A DNA stretch of 64,000 nt, taken from NCBI GenBank assembly GCA_963924555.1, contig OZ004582.1:7192001-7256000 (forward strand). The letters are read 5' to 3'. The notes beneath the pieces are model-generated. The model saw nothing but the letters and a program-made list of their open reading frames with translations, made no database searches and was not told the origin of the DNA. The number at the start of each line of letters is the position of its first letter. Position 1 is the stretch's first letter. Shown here one piece after another: positions 51,432-63,035 of the stretch. The translations under genes were made by a program, and so were the position numbers. The DNA comes from Crambe crambe (lineage: Eukaryota > Porifera > Demospongiae > Poecilosclerida > Crambeidae).

Positions 51432-52403
51432 TTAGTTAACTCGTGCGCATGCGCAATCGAGCATGTAATGATGTTCATCCATGTTTCCTATTGCATTCTC
51501 AGTGGTGTCATTATCCATAATGCCTGACCCTCCCACCACTACAAGTTCATTGCTGGGGAAATATACCCCTAAGACGTTATATCGTGGGGTGGGCATCTCT
51601 CCTATCACACTCCATGAATTGGTGGCTCTATCATAACAGTGTATTTTAGCTGTTGGATAGAGATCCTCTCCTCCTATGGCTAGTACATGTTCTCCCAGTG
51701 TTACTAAACCGCATCCACCAGAGCCTAAGTCTAGAGGAATCCTTGCTTGGCTAGTCCAAATAGAGCCACTCTCACTACTGTTGATGGAGGTAGGCTTGTG
51801 GGGAGGCAGTTGGCAGGACTGGAGGAGTCCTTCCACAGAACAAGAGAATATAGTGCATTCAACATCAGAGAGATAAACATATCCACTGCATAATACCATT
51901 TGAGGAGACCCAATATCTCTAGGTAAACTACTTGCCATGGACCATTGGCGAGTCTCTGTATCCAATACTTCCACTGTAGATAGGCCATGGATTGATGTCT
52001 TTTGTCCTGCTGCTACAACCAGGTGGGTGGTGATGGTGACAGTAGCTGGAAGGATTCGTTCTGTCAGCATTGGAGGTAGGTATCTTTCCCATTTCCATCC
52101 TGATCCACTCTGTGAGAGACTGAGGAGAATATTGGTTGGTGTTCCATAAGTAGTGCGTCCCCCAACAGTTGTAAGGGTGTCATGAAGAATTGCCAGGCTG
52201 ATTGCTTGATATTCACATTGTTGTAATTCTGTCCACTTGTCTTCATGTACTTTATATGAATATACATCACACCCATGTGAGAAGAAAGCAGTGTTTCCAT
52301 GGAGCACAGCTGCTCCCCATACTGAGTTCAAAGATACAGGTGCTGGTTTTCCTTTTCTCCAAGACAGTTTCATTGGCACAGCTGACATAGTGTCACAGGC
52401 CAT
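51432..52403 (-). CDS. Stand-alone Kelch-repeat protein (323 aa)
   Basis: A single open frame on the minus strand. I start at the ATG at 52403 (MACDTMSAVPMKLSWRKGKP), because the text from KLSWRKGK onward matches the start of the Kelch exon in the kinase genes; the frame is open 18 codons further up. Repeats include TLTTVGGRTTYG, HLVVAAGQKTS, VEVLDTETRQW, VYLSDVECTIFSCS, HVLAIGGEDLYP and ELVVVGGS. It ends with an unrelated tail MLDCACARVN. No kinase exon is found upstream: the next sequence belongs to liprin-alpha. It may be a derived single-domain paralogue able to compete for the same partners as the kinase-linked Kelch domains (inference). Confidence 0.75.
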   Translation of the reverse strand: MACDTMSAVPMKLSWRKGKPAPVSLNSVWGAAVLHGNTAFFSHGCDVYSYKVHEDKWTELQQCEYQAISLAILHDTLTTVGGRTTYGTPTNILLSLSQSGSGWKWERYLPPMLTERILPATVTITTHLVVAAGQKTSIHGLSTVEVLDTETRQWSMASSLPRDIGSPQMVLCSGYVYLSDVECTIFSCSVEGLLQSCQLPPHKPTSINSSESGSIWTSQARIPLDLGSGGCGLVTLGEHVLAIGGEDLYPTAKIHCYDRATNSWSVIGEMPTPRYNVLGVYFPSNELVVVGGSGIMDNDTTENAIGNMDEHHYMLDCACARVN

Positions 52404-52639
52404 CAGTAAGAATACTTCAAACAGGCATTCACTATAATAGATAAAGCACCACTTCACATCTACTTACAGAAAGATGTGGCTCCAGGATATAGCTATAATT
52501 ATGCAGTCGTGATTGGCATGCATGGCATGCAATCGCAATATGCCATGCATGCCATATGATCTTATATGTCACATGCCTAGTAGCTAGCATGTGCTACTGA
52601 AATTAATTAAATTCATTACATGCAAGAGCTGATGAAAAT

Positions 52640-52821
52640 CTAATAGTTCTGAGAATGATGAAAGTAATAGCTGATAATTCCATTTGCACAGAGAGGCAAA
52701 CAAAAAAGGTGAGACTGTAAGGAAAACACACAAACAAGCAAATAAACAAACAGAATCATTGACTTTATACTGCCATCTCTGTAGGTGTGTGCGTACGAGA
52801 ATCGTGATCTGCAAGAAACAA
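52640..52821 (-). other. Candidate last exon of liprin-alpha
   Basis: A good acceptor (TTTCTTGCAG) on the minus strand is followed in the required phase by NHDSRTHTYRDGSIKSMILF and a hydrophobic stretch to a stop at 52640. A second acceptor-like CTTACAG lies inside. It lacks the C-terminal PDZ-ligand ending (YSC) of vertebrate liprin-alpha. The true 3' end is unresolved. Confidence 0.35.
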
Positions 52822-52913
52822 TCAAACAAATGGTCACAATATAGCAAGCACCGTAAGAGTGAGACTTGGAAAAAGAAATACTTTTAAGGGACAGCTCCAT
52901 TCAAATGATTGTA

Positions 52914-53083
52914 CAGTGGAACATGGTTATAATGAGGTCACCTCTATAACCAAGTCCCAAGGGGGAGGGGGGCTTTTGTATACATTTCCACCTGAGTTAG
53001 CAGGCCACCTCTTTATAATATATAACAGCCATTTCTTGCTGGCCCAAGGGTGACCACTATAACCAGGTTCCACTGTATAATTA
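52914..53083. mobile_element. CAGTGGAAC-type MITE with GGTTATAAT arms
   Basis: It begins TACAGTGGAACATGGTTATA and ends TATAACCAGGTTCCACTGTA. A relative is at 55877-56056 and a truncated one at 46540-46613. The TA dinucleotides at both ends fit a TA-inserting MITE. Confidence 0.7.
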
Positions 53084-53131
53084 TGCATGTGCATGCATGT
53101 AAGTATACACTCATACATGCACAGTACTCAC

Positions 53132-56100
53132 TGGAAGTCGAACTGCTATTGATGGAAGAAGCAGACTCTCTGTCATCCTCCATCAGACTCTGCATGTGCA
53201 AGGGGGTGGGATTGGACGAGACCAGGACGGGTGAATGAGGACGGACTGGCAGGAACTCCGAGTGGTGATCCATAGGGACGTGCATCCGTGACTTGTTCCC
53301 TACCACTTTCAGCCTCTTACTAAGTCTGCGCACAATCTTTCCATGGGACTGAGACTAAGGGAGAGAAGCAGCAAAAGCAAGTGAATTTTACTGTATGTGT
53401 GGCTTCATAGGGCAGAGCTTTAGATCTGTCATGTGCAAATTTTGGTCAGATCTTTCCCAAAAATGGACCAGCATACAGTGGAACCTCCGACACTCCAAAA
53501 GATGACCAACCTCTTAGAGTACAATTATATGGTCGGTGCAAAGGTGAGTCATGTGACCAGGAAAAGTCATGTGAGCAAGACAGTAGGAAAGTCACGTGAT
53601 GTGACCAAGGATATACACTCTATACGAAATGACCTTTAAAAGAGGACAACTAACTCTCTACAATGGGTCCCAACTTCCAAATGCATTCGGTATTCTGTTC
53701 ATATAATTATCAGCTTCCCATTGGACTGAAACAGAAGGGTGATTTATGTCTTGTACTTACTTCTGAAGAGATTCTCTTGGTACCTACACTGAGAAGATTC
53801 ATAAATTCATTCTTCAGCTGTTTTCTAACCTGTGAGGTATAGAGTTTTAAATTTGCAACACTATCTCTGCTATTAATTGAAATATCAGATGGGTACAAAA
53901 CTAAACATTCTATCATGTTCAGTTTGATAGGACAATTTGTCCAATATTGCTGGTCGTTTATCTTCTTTGAGTAATTTACATGATGTGACTTATTTTTTCT
54001 GATAGAATGTCCGACTAAAGTTGGAAAAAACCAGTGGTCAGCAGCAATATTGTACACTACTCTCAACATATGATTTAAGTACGTACCTCAATATCCACCA
54101 GAGGAATTTGAAGTGCCATTGCTAACTTCTCGTGGTCAAAGTCACTATCGAGAGCAATGACTCCTCCGTGAACTCCCCTCTCCTTCAGGTTGGGGGCGTA
54201 CACTTCCAAACCTATTGACTCCACCCACTCGATCACATGATCACTGGTCCATACCATAACATCTGGACATGATTGTGTAAAAAAAATAAAATAATCCAGG
54301 GTTACTGCCTGTTCAAATAATTGGATTAGCGAGATAGTGTATAACAATATTCTAATTGATGCACAGCAATGATGTTCAGGTTGGATTGATGAGGTTATGT
54401 ACTGTTACATATTGCAATATCTGGACTCACAGTAACAATCAATTATTGTCCAGTAATAGCATTTAATGTAGCTATACCTATGGTCAGATAAAGGCAGAAA
54501 ACGACCAGACAAATGACTGGAAAATGTTCTGTGACTGACTGTTATTGTGAGCCCTGCCAGTGAATATAGCTCTTCACCTTTTTTACTCTGTATCAATACC
54601 TCTCTTCTTCTAGATTCTAATATCTGGAATGATTTAACAATGCTTAAAAAAGGGATAAAAATCAGAACTGGTTGACTACTCTCACATTTCTATCATAGTC
54701 AAGTTTCTTGAGGACTGAGATGCCAAACTGGAGACTGTTTCGGTGGGAAGCATCTAACATTTTGAGTGCTGTGCGAAGGTTTCTCTTAGTCAGGTACTCC
54801 AGCATTCTAGCATCCACCAGACAAGCTTTGAACACCTCCTGTAGTACATGAGATAGGCTCATTCAAAATTAACAATTGTTGTTTTGGTCACTGTGCACCA
54901 CTTTTGACCACCACCCACCACTTAATAATCATTCTGTAGACAATAAAATTTTCATGGGATAAAATAGTGTCAATAGTATAGATTCCCTTATTGATGAAAT
55001 CCACTAAAATTTAACTCCACTAAAATTTCCCACAGTACAGAAGGTAATGCCGCTGAACTAAAAAAATTGTACCTTGTATTGTGAGAGACCTAGACTTGGT
55101 AGCCAGTAATCTCCAATCCAATTGTGTGCCATTTCACCATACGGAGAAGTCTGGGGGTTACAAAAAAAAATGAAAGCGCTAAACTTTTGTGCTTTATAAG
55201 TAGGATATTTTTGAGGGAAAACTTTTGTGGATGTTCTCTTACAGTTCTGTGTGATTTGGTGTTGGAGGTGACAGCTAAGATCTCCTGGACAGCTAGTCTG
55301 AGTTTGAGGCGGTGGAGGGCGTTGGTTATCCCCAGCTCCTGCTCCAACTCTGACTCATGGATTTGCTGTAAATCAAATAATGGTACATGTTGGTAAAGGG
55401 ACAACATTTAATAAACACATGAAAAGGAGGTGCAGTTAAAGTATACACTATTATGAGATCCCCTATTAAGAGGCAAGAGGAGCCGATAAATAAAGTGCAA
55501 AAACTGAACTTTATTAAGAAGAAGAGGAAAAAAAACAAACCATAAAATTATTTCTAGCAGTATCTAACAGGTGCTATTCATAGGAACAGGAACTTACTCT
55601 CAGGGTGTCCCCACTGCTGAGACAGTTCCTGATGGCTGCAATGTACCAGAAGGGCACGCCCACCCACACTTCCAACCATGCCACCAACGTCTTACTGTCC
55701 CACTTCCGGAAAGGGATACCTTGATCCAAAACAGAGAACAGAAGCTGCGCTCTAGGTACAAGAAAAAAATGAAAGTTGGAATTAATTCATATATGTACGT
55801 TGATAATTCCCAGAGACAGTTCCTCTGATTATTTATGTAAGTTTTGCATATTTTGATTGGTCTTGAAAGCTAGTACAGTGGAACCTGGTTATAGTGGTCA
55901 CCCTTGGGCCAGAAAAAAAAAAGGTTGTTATAAAGAGGTGGCCTGCTAACTCAGGTTGAAATCCACACTAAAAGCCCCCTTGGGACTTGGACCCCTGGCT
56001 GTTATAGAGAAGTGACCTGCTTATACAGTGACCATTATAACCAGGTTCCACTGTATACAGAGTATGGAGAAGCTATACAGTGGTCCACAAAGTTTGAGAA

Positions 56101-56979
56101 ATGACCAATTTTAATCCAGCTGTATGATTGACTACATTTTGTCTCAACGTACTTTTTCTTCTTGTCTTCTTCTCTTTCTTCGGAAGTGTCCAGGAGGTCA
56201 ATATAGTCCACAGAGTCTCTCTGCGATGGACTATCATTACCTTCCATCACTGAAAAATAATCAAAACAAATGGCTTTGGTTTGTTGGGAATATATTAGCC
56301 TAGCTACAATGTAAAGTTTCTTCAAGAATTAAGGTGTGGCCCTGGCCACCCCTGTTCCTACGCTAGTGCAAATGGCTGGTCATATTACGGCCAGAATGCA
56401 TGTTTCTACTTAAAATTCATATGATATCGTGTTAAATTTTGAAATCATTTCATGCCCCAAACCATCTTCCTATACGTTTTGTCTCATGTCCTACTGTTAT
56501 CTATTTTCCCTAGGGAGGTCATAAAGGTCAGATATCTAGTACTCCAAAGTTTGCTTAGCCATATGCTTCAAACTCCTCCTTCCCCTCCCCCAGTAGCTTG
56601 TGAAGCACTTACTGCTCTGGAAAGTGGGGGCACTGGATCTACGAGACTTTCTGCTTCCATTTCCTTTGCTCCTGCGGAAGAGCTTGCTGAAACTAGCCTT
56701 GTGTCGAAGAGAGGATTTCTTAGTACTACATCATAAAAAGTTATCAATCAAATTATGGAATAGTATGTGGTATAATATTATAGTGGAACCTATAATTATT
56801 CAGGACACAATATATAAAAAAATCTCCATATTAGGTAGTGGACACTTTGGGACCAGCTTAATAGAGTTCAGAGTATTAGCAGTATGGTTTGGAAAAATGT
56901 CCTAGACTGTACACTATTTCAATGGGTTGTTTTTTTTTTTGTTTTTTTTTTTTTTGTTTTTTGCAATTTGGGGTGCCCA

Positions 56980-57022
<43 letters not shown>

Positions 57023-60000
57023 CAGTCCCCACAGCCGACACAATACTGGACTAACTTGTTAGACTGGAAAGACTCGTTGCTGGTGATGCTAGTTGGCGAG
57101 TTCTCAGGACTGAGGGAAGAGGGAAAACTCACTCTGTGGAGATGTTTGGGAATGACATCGGTGCCATACTTCTTCTTGGAGTGTCTTAAAGGTGGTGGAT
57201 TCGAATGCTGAAAAAAAAAATCACACATTATAAAGTGCTCCAACACAATATCATCCAACTCTCAGTTAGCAGTAAACGTTTGTGGTGAAATGTGGAGTAA
57301 GTGTGGAGCATATTGTGTATAACCAAGTCTTTAAACCCATGAAATTTCTCACAATATGGAGTGTACAATCTAGCACGTGACTCACAGGGAAAGTTTCCAT
57401 GCTAGAACTGGTGCTTGGTCTATAACTTCCCTCAGACACACTTTGCATTACACGGTCAAACTCGTCTGCCTCTGCCATGTTCTCTCCCATGGACCTGCAA
57501 TGGGAAAGCAGTCACATGACTCACACATGAACCTTGAGTACAGTGAACCTGATGACTTACTCCAACTGTTTGTCCAACTTGGAGACCTGTGTTTCCAGCA
57601 TGGAGACGAGTTGGGACACGTCCCACTCCCCCTCGGCATCCTCCCCCTCTTTACCACTTCCACTCGTCTGAGAAGTACCCCCTACACTCGTCTGAGAAGA
57701 CAGACTCTTACTCTGTAAATATGAGATAGTCAGCATACCGATACTACTACGTGGAAAGGACATTCCGAAACCTCACAGCAAAGGATGTGCAAAAAAGAGG
57801 ACAACCTCTTTACAAAGGACAAAAGGATGGGTCCCAAGTGTGTCTATTATTCTAAAGGGAAATCTAAAAGTATATACACTCTATACAAAATAACATCCAA
57901 AAAGAGGACAACCTCTCTACATAGGACAAAAGGATGGGTCCCAAGTGTGTCCATTATTTGGAGGTTCCACTGTAGAAGTATTTCAGCTTTCATGAGTAAA
58001 GTTTAAAACAATGGCATCAACCATGTTAGAGAAATGAATAATTCAATCAGGTGAGGAGTAACATTTGATTTTCTAAGTACATATATGCTGATTTAGCAGA
58101 ACTCACCTCATCTTTGACTGTCTTTTCCATGGCATCGTCAATGTCGGTGACCTGCCAGGAGAATCTCATTTGTTTCTTCTCCATGTGTGCATGCTTATTG
58201 CGAAGCACCACACCACTGACTGTGGAGCCAGCCTCTGATGAACCTTTAGCAATCTAATTAAGAGAGAATAGTAAAGTATTTCAAAAATATACCAAGTCAT
58301 GACTTACATTGAGTTGGTTTTTCAGTTGTTCCACTTCTTCCTCTAGTTCCTTGTTCATCATCTGAGAGGACTTCAAGTTTCTCTCATGCATTTCAATCTT
58401 AGAAATGTACGATGCCTACATTTAAACGAAATATTGACACCTTATCAGCTTAGATACATTTTCTATCTCAAGATACGTAGAATGTCTAGATTACAGATTT
58501 ACTACCGAGGTCAGCTTCAGTAAGCAATCTGTCTGCATACTGTGCTAATCACTCACCTTGTCATCCATCAGTTGCTTTCTTTCGGCAGAGTGAGAGCGAA
58601 GTCTTTCTTTTGCCTCGTTCAACATCCTGTCCACCGTGGACTGCAACTGCCCAACGTTCTTCTCATTGATACGTTCTCTTTCTTGGGCCTGAAAAAGAAC
58701 ATTGGAAGTTACAACAGGACATCAAAAAGTGCTATGTACTCATCAACTCTGTGATGGTGTTAATTCATATCTGTCAGCCATAGTATTCATACTGATAAAC
58801 TTAGTAAGTTGCTGGTATGTAATCCTGAGCTAAACTTACATCCTTAACTTCTACACCATAGTACTCAACAACAACAATAACAACAACAACAACTCCTTAC
58901 AGCTGCAATTTCCAGCTGCAGTCTCTCGATGGTCTCCTTCTGGGATAGAATCACATGTTCAGCCGACCCTCTCTTCTTCTCAGCCAGCGTCAACTGTTCT
59001 GTGTTCCTCTGGAGAATGTCCTCATTTCGAGATACGGCATGTGTCAACGCTTGGTTCTTCTGAGACAGCTCCTGCCGAAGGCTGGAGGACTCTTCACGCA
59101 GCTGAATCAATAAAATGTTCATAACTCCAACTCTTCACACAGTTGAATAAAGTCAACTCCTAAATCCAGTCCTGATTCGAATGACCACAACCATTTTGAT
59201 GCAGATATACATGCATACACAACGTGTATACAAACACTGTAGAGTACATAGATCATGGCATGTCTGACTCAGTCACCATAGTGTTTGACTCAGTCACCAT
59301 GGTGTTTGACTCGGTCACCATGGTATCTGACTCAGTCACCATGGTCTTTGACTCAGTCACCATGGTGCTTGACTGATGATGTTACTAAGCAACCCTAGAA
59401 TTGGTATCTAAAATGACATCTGACCAATGATAATTAATATTGTACCACATGAAGAAATTGCATATGTTTCTCTGATCTACAGGCAGGCTTACTGTCTCCA
59501 ATTCTGTCCTCAAGGACTCGATCTGATTGGTGAGTTGCTCGTTGGTCTCCGATGAACTTGAAAATTGTTGCTGGCTCTCTACTAACTCAAACTCCAACTC
59601 ATTCACCTTTGACTGCAATTGACTCTGCTCACTCAGTGCCTGGCAATGGGGTGATGTCACATGATCAGCACATGACATCACATGATTAAAGTGGATATAA
59701 TTATACTGAATATGGTTCAGGGCTAATTACAGTGAACTCTCTCTAATCAGGACCCCTGAAATGAGGCTCCCATGTCTAGTCCCAATATACATATACTTCA
59801 ATATAATAAATCCACCCCTGAAATGAGGCCACCCCTCTATGACCCGACATGGCATAATTATACATGTACCATGCAGTTAAAGTATTCACCTCGTTCATCT
59901 GCTTATTAGCTCCCTTGGACTTCTTCAACTCCAGACACACCATCGAGAGCTCCTCCTCCAACTCCTGCACTCTTTCCATCAGTTCCTCACGCATGTGCAT

Positions 60001-63000
60001 CGCCTGAGGGCAAAAGAATACATGCATGGCACATACATGTGGCATACATGTGACAGTCCCAGATTCACTTCTAGCTACGCAATTCTATTCTCTTGCAATG
60101 ATATTATACGCACCTCCTCAAGTTGTGCAGTTTTTTCATCCAGAGAGAATTGGAGGTCGCCTATGGTCTGGTCCCTCTCCTCCAACATGGCCAGCTGCTC
60201 CTTGGTGAAGCTGAAGTTGTCGTAGCCAATGCTCATGCTCATTCGCACCGAGTTCCTCTGCTGGATCAGACGCTTCATGCGACGGTTGCTGTCACGAACC
60301 GTTTTCATCTGTAAAAAAATTCAGAATGTATCACAAATACATAACTATTTGTGGCCTTCATCATTCACTACAAACTGCTATAACTTTCTCAATTCTTACT
60401 AGAATTTCAAACACCAGCAGAGAGAGTGGATAATCAGCTCTCTGTTGATGGCTAATAATTCTTAATTCTCTTGCAATTTCTTGTGCTATTCCAAACCACG
60501 AGAAATTTCTATTCACCTGGCACTTAACCAAATCTCAAATTTTAATCAGCTCTCAGTTGATGCACTAAACTAGAAATTTGGTTAAGAATTGAGAAGTTAT
60601 AGTAGTTGTAGCGAATGATCAAGGTGCCAGGTGGATACAGATTTCTCATGGTCTGGAAATAGCACAAGAAATACAAGAGGATTAATCTTATAACACATAC
60701 CTCCTGATTAGCTAACATTAACTCGTCTTCCAGAAGCAAAATCCTTTCCTGAGCAGTTCGTAGTCTCTCCCTCACCTATTACACATAAAATTCTATTCTG
60801 ACACTTAACACTTATCATGAGCTGAAAAATATGTACGATAGTGGACAACACGTTAATCAAAGCAGGGCTCATCATAACAGTCAGTCACAGGACATTTTCC
60901 GGTCGATTTCTTCATTTGTCCGGTCATTTTCTGCCTTTGTCCGACCAATTTTTTTTTCCTATTCTTACATTTAAAATTGCTATTAGATAATCATATCCGG
61001 ACAATAATAGAGTGTTACTGTGAGCCCTGTCAAAGTGATCTGAAGTTTCTCTATTATGTTACTCAATAATATATCTAAACATGGTTCAATTTCTCATAGA
61101 ATTATTGAAATAATCTATATAGTTCCTCCATTGCATTACGCCCTTTTTAACATTACGCTCTTTTTTAAAAACATCAACTGCTTATTCACCTTTTCATCGA
61201 GAGCCTTGTGGTGGTCAAAAAGAGATTTCAGGGCCTTGAGGACTTCCACTTCAGAGCTGACTCCAGCGTTACTTGTCTGCCGCTTGATGACTGTCATACG
61301 AAGAGAACGCTCATGACGGGCCACCAAACACTCCAAGTGCTCCAAAAGAAGCTTTTTGGGGGGAAAAAGTATATATACCAGGCTGTCAACATTGTCATAA
61401 GCACCCAAAGATCTATTTGGATGATCGTAGCATTAGTAAGGATGCACTCATATTATTGGTAAGGGGTCATCATTTAAAAATACGAAATTTGATAGCAGGC
61501 CATGTCTAGAATCTTGATAGATCATATTCACTCACCCTCGTGTTGCTTCTCTCCGATTTGAGTTCCCCAACTTCTTCCTCCTTCTCAGCGACCTTTTCCT
61601 GTGCCACGGCCAGCTCTCGTGCCAGCTGAGCAAAGGACCTTGCCACTGGCCACTTGTTGAAGTCATCAGAGAGACCATTGGTCATCAGTCCTCCATTGGC
61701 TCGTAGTTCATCCAGCACTGTAAGGAGACGTTCTTCATCCTGAGAAACAAAATAGAGCAATCTAGGTCTTTCATCGAAATGGTCAGACCAACATTCCAAT
61801 CAAATCTAGGTCATTTCATTGATAATTTTTTCCCGTCAAAGTGGTCTAGTATTAGCTATAGTGGGAAAGAAATATTTTGCAGACCATTAACTGTGACAAA
61901 TGTCTCCAAAGGAATCTACATCTTAACCCAACGTGCCTAAATGAGTCACATTTCAATATCAAAACTATCGATGACATGATGGTCTCTGATTTGAGGCTTT
62001 GGTTGTAACAGCTTCACACAGAAAGAAGCTTCGAAAAGTTCTATTGTAGAGACAGAAGGGAAATGATAGTTTTATGAATACCATTAACTGTGCATGAATA
62101 TGTGCCTTAACCCAACATGCCTAAATGAGTCATGTTTCATCATTATAAATACAAAGATACTAGTGGGCTGTAGGGCCCATAGATCAGCCCTAGAAGCTCT
62201 CCTCTAGAAGAGAGAGAGGCTCTGTATTTGTAAATATTCAGGGACAAGTCCCAAAATTGGGAAGGCTCCTAGAGGTAAATGTTCAGAGCCAAGTCCAAAA
62301 TTAGGAAGGCTCCTAGAGGTAAAGGGAGGATCCTTTGGTAAGGTTTCCACCTTTTATTATTTTATTCTTTTCGATCTTCTCTCTCTTCCTGAAACTATGG
62401 AGATGCAGCAGGGCAATTAACATATGTACATGCATCAGTATGCACTGTACTTATACCTGCACAATATTTATATCAGGCATGAGGGCCTGGAGTTGTCTTT
62501 GTCAGTATACACTGTACTGTGCTTACATCAGGCACGAAAGGTCCTACACAGCTAGTACTTACATCAGGCATGAGGGCCTGGAGTTGTCTCATGAGGATGT
62601 TATTGTCAGCTTCCACTTGACTGAGTTTCTTGGTGGCCTCAGTGTAAGCTTCCTGGCTCTCTCGCAGTTTCTCCATCAGCTTATCCCTCTCCTCAAGCAT
62701 ACTACGTACAACAGATACTGGCTTAATTACTGGAGGAGTATACTGGATTAGTTTACTGAGGGTATACTAAATAAGTTTACTGAAGGGTATATTGGACAGA
62801 GTACAGATTTACTGGATGGAAAGTATTGATGAGGGGTTACTGAAGGGTACATTGGATAGAGTATACTGAGAAATATACTGGATAGTATACTAGCATCAAT
62901 GGTGGACAAAGGAAGACATTAAAAGAATTATTTTCAGCCTCACCTTATCATAAGCTGTTCCAACCTTGAGTTCTCTCCATTGGGACTCGGGGAACTGGAT

Positions 63001-63035
63001 TCATCAATACGGGGGAGCACCTCACACGCAGACAT
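53132..63035 (-). CDS. PPFIA: Liprin-alpha (PPFIA family), about 25 exons
   Basis: Minus strand. The start exon 63035-62944 encodes [20 protein letters not shown]. The next (62701-62563) encodes [20 protein letters not shown], and the fourth has the highly conserved [20 protein letters not shown] and [20 protein letters not shown]. Coiled-coil exons continue to about 58100. Basic and Ser-rich linker exons follow ([20 protein letters not shown] at about 56700). Three SAM domains come next: SAM1 ([20 protein letters not shown] at about 55690 and [18 protein letters not shown] at about 55310), SAM2 ([11 protein letters not shown] at about 55085; [20 protein letters not shown] at about 54800), SAM3 ([20 protein letters not shown] at about 54240). 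Tail exons are at 53830-53763 and 53354-53132. Liprin-alpha scaffolds organise cell adhesion and presynaptic-type complexes via LAR phosphatases. The C-terminus is not settled. Confidence 0.92.
53475..53690. mobile_element. CAGTGGAACCTC element at duplication edge
   Basis: It starts TACAGTGGAACCTCCGACAC and contains AAAAGAGGACAACTAACTC and CAATGGGTCCCAA as in the other members. It marks the right edge of duplication unit 2. The matching element in unit 1 is 46978-47130. Confidence 0.6.
55877..56056. mobile_element. CAGTGGAACCTGGTTATA-type MITE in liprin intron
   Basis: TACAGTGGAACCTGGTTATA on the left and TATAACCAGGTTCCACTGTA on the right form near-perfect terminal inverted repeats ending in TA. 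No coding capacity. Confidence 0.8.
56983..57019. repeat. (TC)n microsatellite
   Basis: An uninterrupted TC run of about 37 bp in a liprin intron, about 30 bp past the SN codons of the neighbouring exon on the minus strand. Read as transcript it is a GA run. Confidence 0.95.
57780..57975. repeat. CAGTGGAACC-related element, internally duplicated
   Basis: GAGGACAACCTCTTTACAAA, then GGATGGGTCCCAAGTGTGTC, occur twice (about 57795 and 57905). It ends GGAGGTTCCACTGTA. It lies in a liprin intron. Confidence 0.65.
59262..59372. repeat. 21-bp minisatellite with repeated AP-1 sites
   Basis: Five copies of a unit like TGACTCAGTCACCATGGTGTT lie in a liprin intron. Each copy holds TGACTCA, the AP-1 consensus (one copy has TGACTCG). 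It is non-coding; a regulatory role is speculative. Confidence 0.85.
59733..59845. repeat. CTCTAATCAGGACCCCT element fragment
   Basis: TCTCTAATCAGGACCCCTGA, then AAATGAGGCCACCCCTCTA, as in 40489-40670. It lies in a liprin intron. Confidence 0.6.
62215..62325. repeat. Short tandem duplication in liprin intron 2
   Basis: TTCAGGGACAAGTCCCAAAA and TTCAGAGCCAAGTCCAAAAT begin two adjacent copies of about 45 bp, both ending GGAAGGCTCCTAGAGGTAAA. Non-coding. Confidence 0.7.

Larger units (their letters stand above)
47142..53690. repeat. Tandem segmental duplication, unit 2
   Basis: Paralogue of 41325-47130. In this unit the kinase-Kelch gene, the stand-alone Kelch gene and the liprin exon are intact, while the metalloprotease exons are decayed. 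Confidence 0.8.

Noticed and set aside
59262-59372. Possible CRISPR-like array (regular 21-bp repeats)
   Set aside because: Contiguous units without unique spacers, in an intron of an animal gene.
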